From SIG440 sp045592585 (GTDB lineage Bacteria; Bacillota; Clostridia; Monoglobales; Monoglobaceae): 7,256 nt of DNA. Positions 5,851-7,256 of the stretch are shown piece by piece. Both the position numbers and the translations under genes were made by a program. The DNA is taken from contig JAZNVB010000087.1 of assembly GCA_045592585.1 (NCBI GenBank), positions 1-7,256 on the forward strand, given 5' to 3'. Numbering within the stretch: position 1 is the stretch's first letter; each line of letters begins with the position of its first letter. Below the pieces are notes generated by a model, which saw only the letters and a program-made list of their open reading frames with translations, made no database searches and was not told the origin of the DNA.

Positions 5851-5905
5851 AAGGGCTTGGTAAGCGCCTAACTAATCAACCATAAAAGACAGAAGAGGAA
5901 AAGAT

Positions 5906-6724
5906 ATGAGAGAAGGATATTTTGTTACACGAACATACAAGGCAGGAAATGTGTGCGAGAAAATAAAATACTGGGTACCGGGAAAGAGACCATCTAAAGT
6001 GGGTCGGGTTGTTCGTTCTGAGATAAATAAGCAAGAGCAGAATGAAACACAAACTATAAGGGCGGCCGCTCGTGTTTTGAATGAGAACTTTAAACCCGGT
6101 GATATTATTCTTGGACTTGATTACTCTGATGAGGGGTTAAACATCGTTCAGCAAAAGATTACTAATGCCGGTTTTATGGATGATGAGGAAAAGGCGTTAA
6201 ATATATACGAGGCAGCTTCACATGAAATGAGATTGTTTTTGCGTAGGGTGAAGCGGGAATGTGATAGCAGAGGCATTGAGTTTAAATACGGAATAGCAAT
6301 TACATCGGATATGGATGGAAAGACGGGAGAGTGTGTTCGCGTTCATCATCATATGGTGATAAATAAAGAGTCGCTAGTCGTGGTATTAGAGAAGTGGCCT
6401 TTGGGTGGTGTGTCATATAAGGCTATGGAAACACAGCCGGATTTCACTCCTATTGCAGAATATTTTATCAGGCAGACAAGAAAAATCAAGGATGCTAAAA
6501 AGTTTGTATGTTCACGAAATCTTGTGAGGCCTGTTCCAAAGGATAGGATTGTACCGAGCAATGCGGAGATTCGTGTACCTGCAGATGGAGTGCTTTTACA
6601 TAGGAGTGAGTTTAAACCCGGAAGACCACAGTATATCAGATATTTAAAACTCCAAAAAGAAACAGATATCGAAAGTGATGACGTGTGTACGTCGCCGCCG
6701 AAGCGGAAAAGAAAAATGAGTTAA
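5906..6724 (+). CDS. HUH-type rolling-circle Rep-like protein
   Basis: This 272-residue protein is a probable HUH endonuclease, an enzyme that nicks one DNA strand and stays bound to the 5' end through a tyrosine. In order it shows a motif-I-like strand, DIILGLDY at about residues 66-73; a long helical segment to about 120; the metal-binding HUH motif VRVHHHMVIN with H147, H148 and H149; and a candidate catalytic tyrosine Y186 in PIAEYFIRQTRK. Then come SRNLVRPVPKDR at about 203-214 and a basic tail (PPKRKRKMS). The layout matches replication-associated proteins of inovirus/plasmid type that also occur in Clostridia prophages. The size suits a single HUH domain with no helicase domain visible. 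AGAGGAA at 5894-5900 precedes the ATG. Hairpins on both sides make it a separate cassette. The substrate site is unknown. Confidence 0.85.
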   Translation: MREGYFVTRTYKAGNVCEKIKYWVPGKRPSKVGRVVRSEINKQEQNETQTIRAAARVLNENFKPGDIILGLDYSDEGLNIVQQKITNAGFMDDEEKALNIYEAASHEMRLFLRRVKRECDSRGIEFKYGIAITSDMDGKTGECVRVHHHMVINKESLVVVLEKWPLGGVSYKAMETQPDFTPIAEYFIRQTRKIKDAKKFVCSRNLVRPVPKDRIVPSNAEIRVPADGVLLHRSEFKPGRPQYIRYLKLQKETDIESDDVCTSPPKRKRKMS

Positions 6725-6738
6725 AAGAGTTATAGAAC

Positions 6739-6761
6739 AGAGGTGTCGTTAAGACTCCTCT
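6739..6761 (+). other. Imperfect hairpin just after rep; possible attenuator or Rep site
   Basis: AGAGGTGTC (6739-6747) pairs with GACTCCTCT (6753-6761), with one T-T mismatch, around GTTAA. No T run follows; TTATTGACG comes next. It could be an RNA-processing or attenuation hairpin, or a cruciform recognised by the adjacent Rep-like protein. The assignment is inference; the base pairing is seen directly. Confidence 0.5.
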
Positions 6762-6788
6762 TATTGACGTGGGAAAGGAGCGGAGAAG

Positions 6789-7091
6789 GTGAAGACGTTT
6801 AAGAAAATGCGAGGGATTAAACTGTCATATGAAAAGCAAGGGATAATATATTTCACCTGCCAGAATGTGAGAGAGCAACCGACAGAGATTAAAAATAAAA
6901 TAAAAAAGTTGTGTGAAAAGGTAGCAGGGGCAGACAGTAAAGCTTTATATCTTTTGCTTACAAGCAATAAAGATACAGTGCAAAGTATAGCACTTAAATT
7001 TTTTATTGCAGAACGTAAACTTTACCAACTGCGCAAAGTGTTCTATGAAGCGTGGGGGAAAGAGGATACTACGGATACGCAAGGGAAATAG
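6789..7091 (+). CDS. HTH regulator, sigma-70 region 4-like (late-gene activator type)
   Basis: This 100-residue protein starts at GTG 6789, preceded by AAAGGAG at 6774-6780. The segments KLSYEKQGIIYFTCQN (about residues 11-26), IKNKIKKLCEKVAG and KALYLLLTSN lead to a probable helix-turn-helix at about 62-86 (DTVQSIALKFFIAERKLYQL). This composition resembles small regulators of Clostridia phages placed just before the HNH/terminase genes, functionally comparable to ArpU/RinA-type late regulators; that comparison rests on position and fold, not strong identity. An intrinsic terminator follows before the HNH gene, where such a regulator might act. It probably binds DNA or RNA polymerase; the target is unknown. 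Confidence 0.75.
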   Translation: MKTFKKMRGIKLSYEKQGIIYFTCQNVREQPTEIKNKIKKLCEKVAGADSKALYLLLTSNKDTVQSIALKFFIAERKLYQLRKVFYEAWGKEDTTDTQGK

Positions 7092-7132
7092 CAGAATTAT
7101 TTTGCCGATAACTGACACATAAAAAGATTTAC

Positions 7133-7169
7133 AATAGACACAGGTTGTATGCTGTGTCTATTTTTATTT
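7133..7169 (+). terminator. Strong rho-independent terminator
   Basis: AATAGACACAG (7133-7143) pairs perfectly with CTGTGTCTATT (7152-7162) around an eight-base loop, followed by TTTATTT. It separates the HTH regulator from the HNH endonuclease gene and so marks the early/late module boundary. The rest of 7092-7189 shows no gene and no convincing promoter. Confidence 0.88.
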
Positions 7170-7189
7170 GCATTGAGGAGCGGTGAGGA

Positions 7190-7256
7190 GTGGCAAAAGA
7201 ATTTGCAAAAGCGTTTTATAAATCAAAGGCGTGGAAGGCTTGCCGCCAGGCATACA
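7190..7256 (+). CDS. HNH endonuclease, N-terminal fragment (runs off the right edge)
   Basis: The GTG at 7190 is preceded by GAGGAG at 7175-7180 and by an in-frame TGA at 7184-7186, which fixes the N-terminus. The 22 visible codons read AKEFAKAFYKSKAWKACRQAY after the start. This matches the opening of phage HNH endonucleases, where F Y x S x A W . . C R is followed by zinc-binding Cys pairs and the HNH motif. None of the catalytic residues is inside the window. In tailed phages of Gram-positive hosts this gene usually sits directly before the small terminase subunit and assists DNA packaging at cos or pac sites. The call rests on a short but characteristic segment plus position. Confidence 0.8.
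   Translation, partial: MAKEFAKAFYKSKAWKACRQAY

Noticed and set aside
5857..5886. Promoter TTGGTA...CATAAA upstream of rep
   Set aside because: Both elements match the consensus poorly, and the predicted transcript start would fall at the ribosome binding site.
1157..6967. Reverse-strand ORFs scattered through the window, for example 1157-1498, 2212-2658 and 3920-4324
   Set aside because: They lie opposite well-supported + strand genes, lack ribosome binding sites and have low-complexity composition typical of antisense shadows.
1..7256. CRISPR array, tRNA, integrase, attachment site or insertion sequence
   Set aside because: No spaced direct repeats, cloverleaf, tyrosine or serine recombinase motif, or terminal inverted repeats were seen on either strand.

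Overview
The window reads as part of a temperate tailed phage or prophage of a low-to-moderate-GC Firmicute, most likely an anaerobic gut Clostridia (Lachnospiraceae- or Oscillospiraceae-like). This rests on three things I recognise from memory: the protein families, the strong GGAGG-type ribosome binding sites, and the gene order of small phage cassette genes, then a late-type regulator, a terminator, an HNH endonuclease and, presumably beyond the right edge, terminase. No database search was run. Every gene is on the + strand, and no tRNA, rRNA, insertion sequence or CRISPR array is visible.

Region 1 (1-2955) holds the larger early genes. They are a PcfJ-like zinc-ribbon protein whose 5' end is uncertain at the left edge, a DUF3102-like HTH plus coiled-coil protein, and a DUF3850 (PUA/ASCH-like) protein. 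The last two overlap by ATGA.

Region 2 (2967-5746) is a tight train of nine small phage genes. It starts with a 152-residue conserved protein of unknown function. It continues with a 49-residue gene starting at TTG, a 106-residue conserved phage protein, several Cys-rich or zinc-ribbon proteins of 140, 71, 109, 54 and 58 residues, and a 178-residue conserved protein. Stops and starts overlap (ATGA, TAATG, TGATG), and ribosome binding sites are embedded in the 3' ends of the upstream genes, so three neighbouring proteins end in similar Gly-rich tails. Regions 1 and 2 look like one transcription unit.

Region 3 (5747-6761) is a separate cassette. Two hairpins, at least one terminator-like, precede a 272-residue HUH-type rolling-circle Rep-like protein (H147-H148-H149, candidate tyrosine Y186). 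A third hairpin follows it.

Region 4 (6789-7256) is the switch towards late genes. A 100-residue HTH (sigma-70 region 4-like) regulator is followed by a strong intrinsic terminator, then by the first 22 codons of an HNH endonuclease that runs off the right edge.

The general architecture is ordinary for such phages. The points most worth a second look are the HUH Rep with its hairpins, the conserved 152-residue protein, the excess of CGGCCG palindromes, the repeated GGCGGTG gene junctions, two very small genes, and the damaged zinc knuckle in the 71-residue protein.
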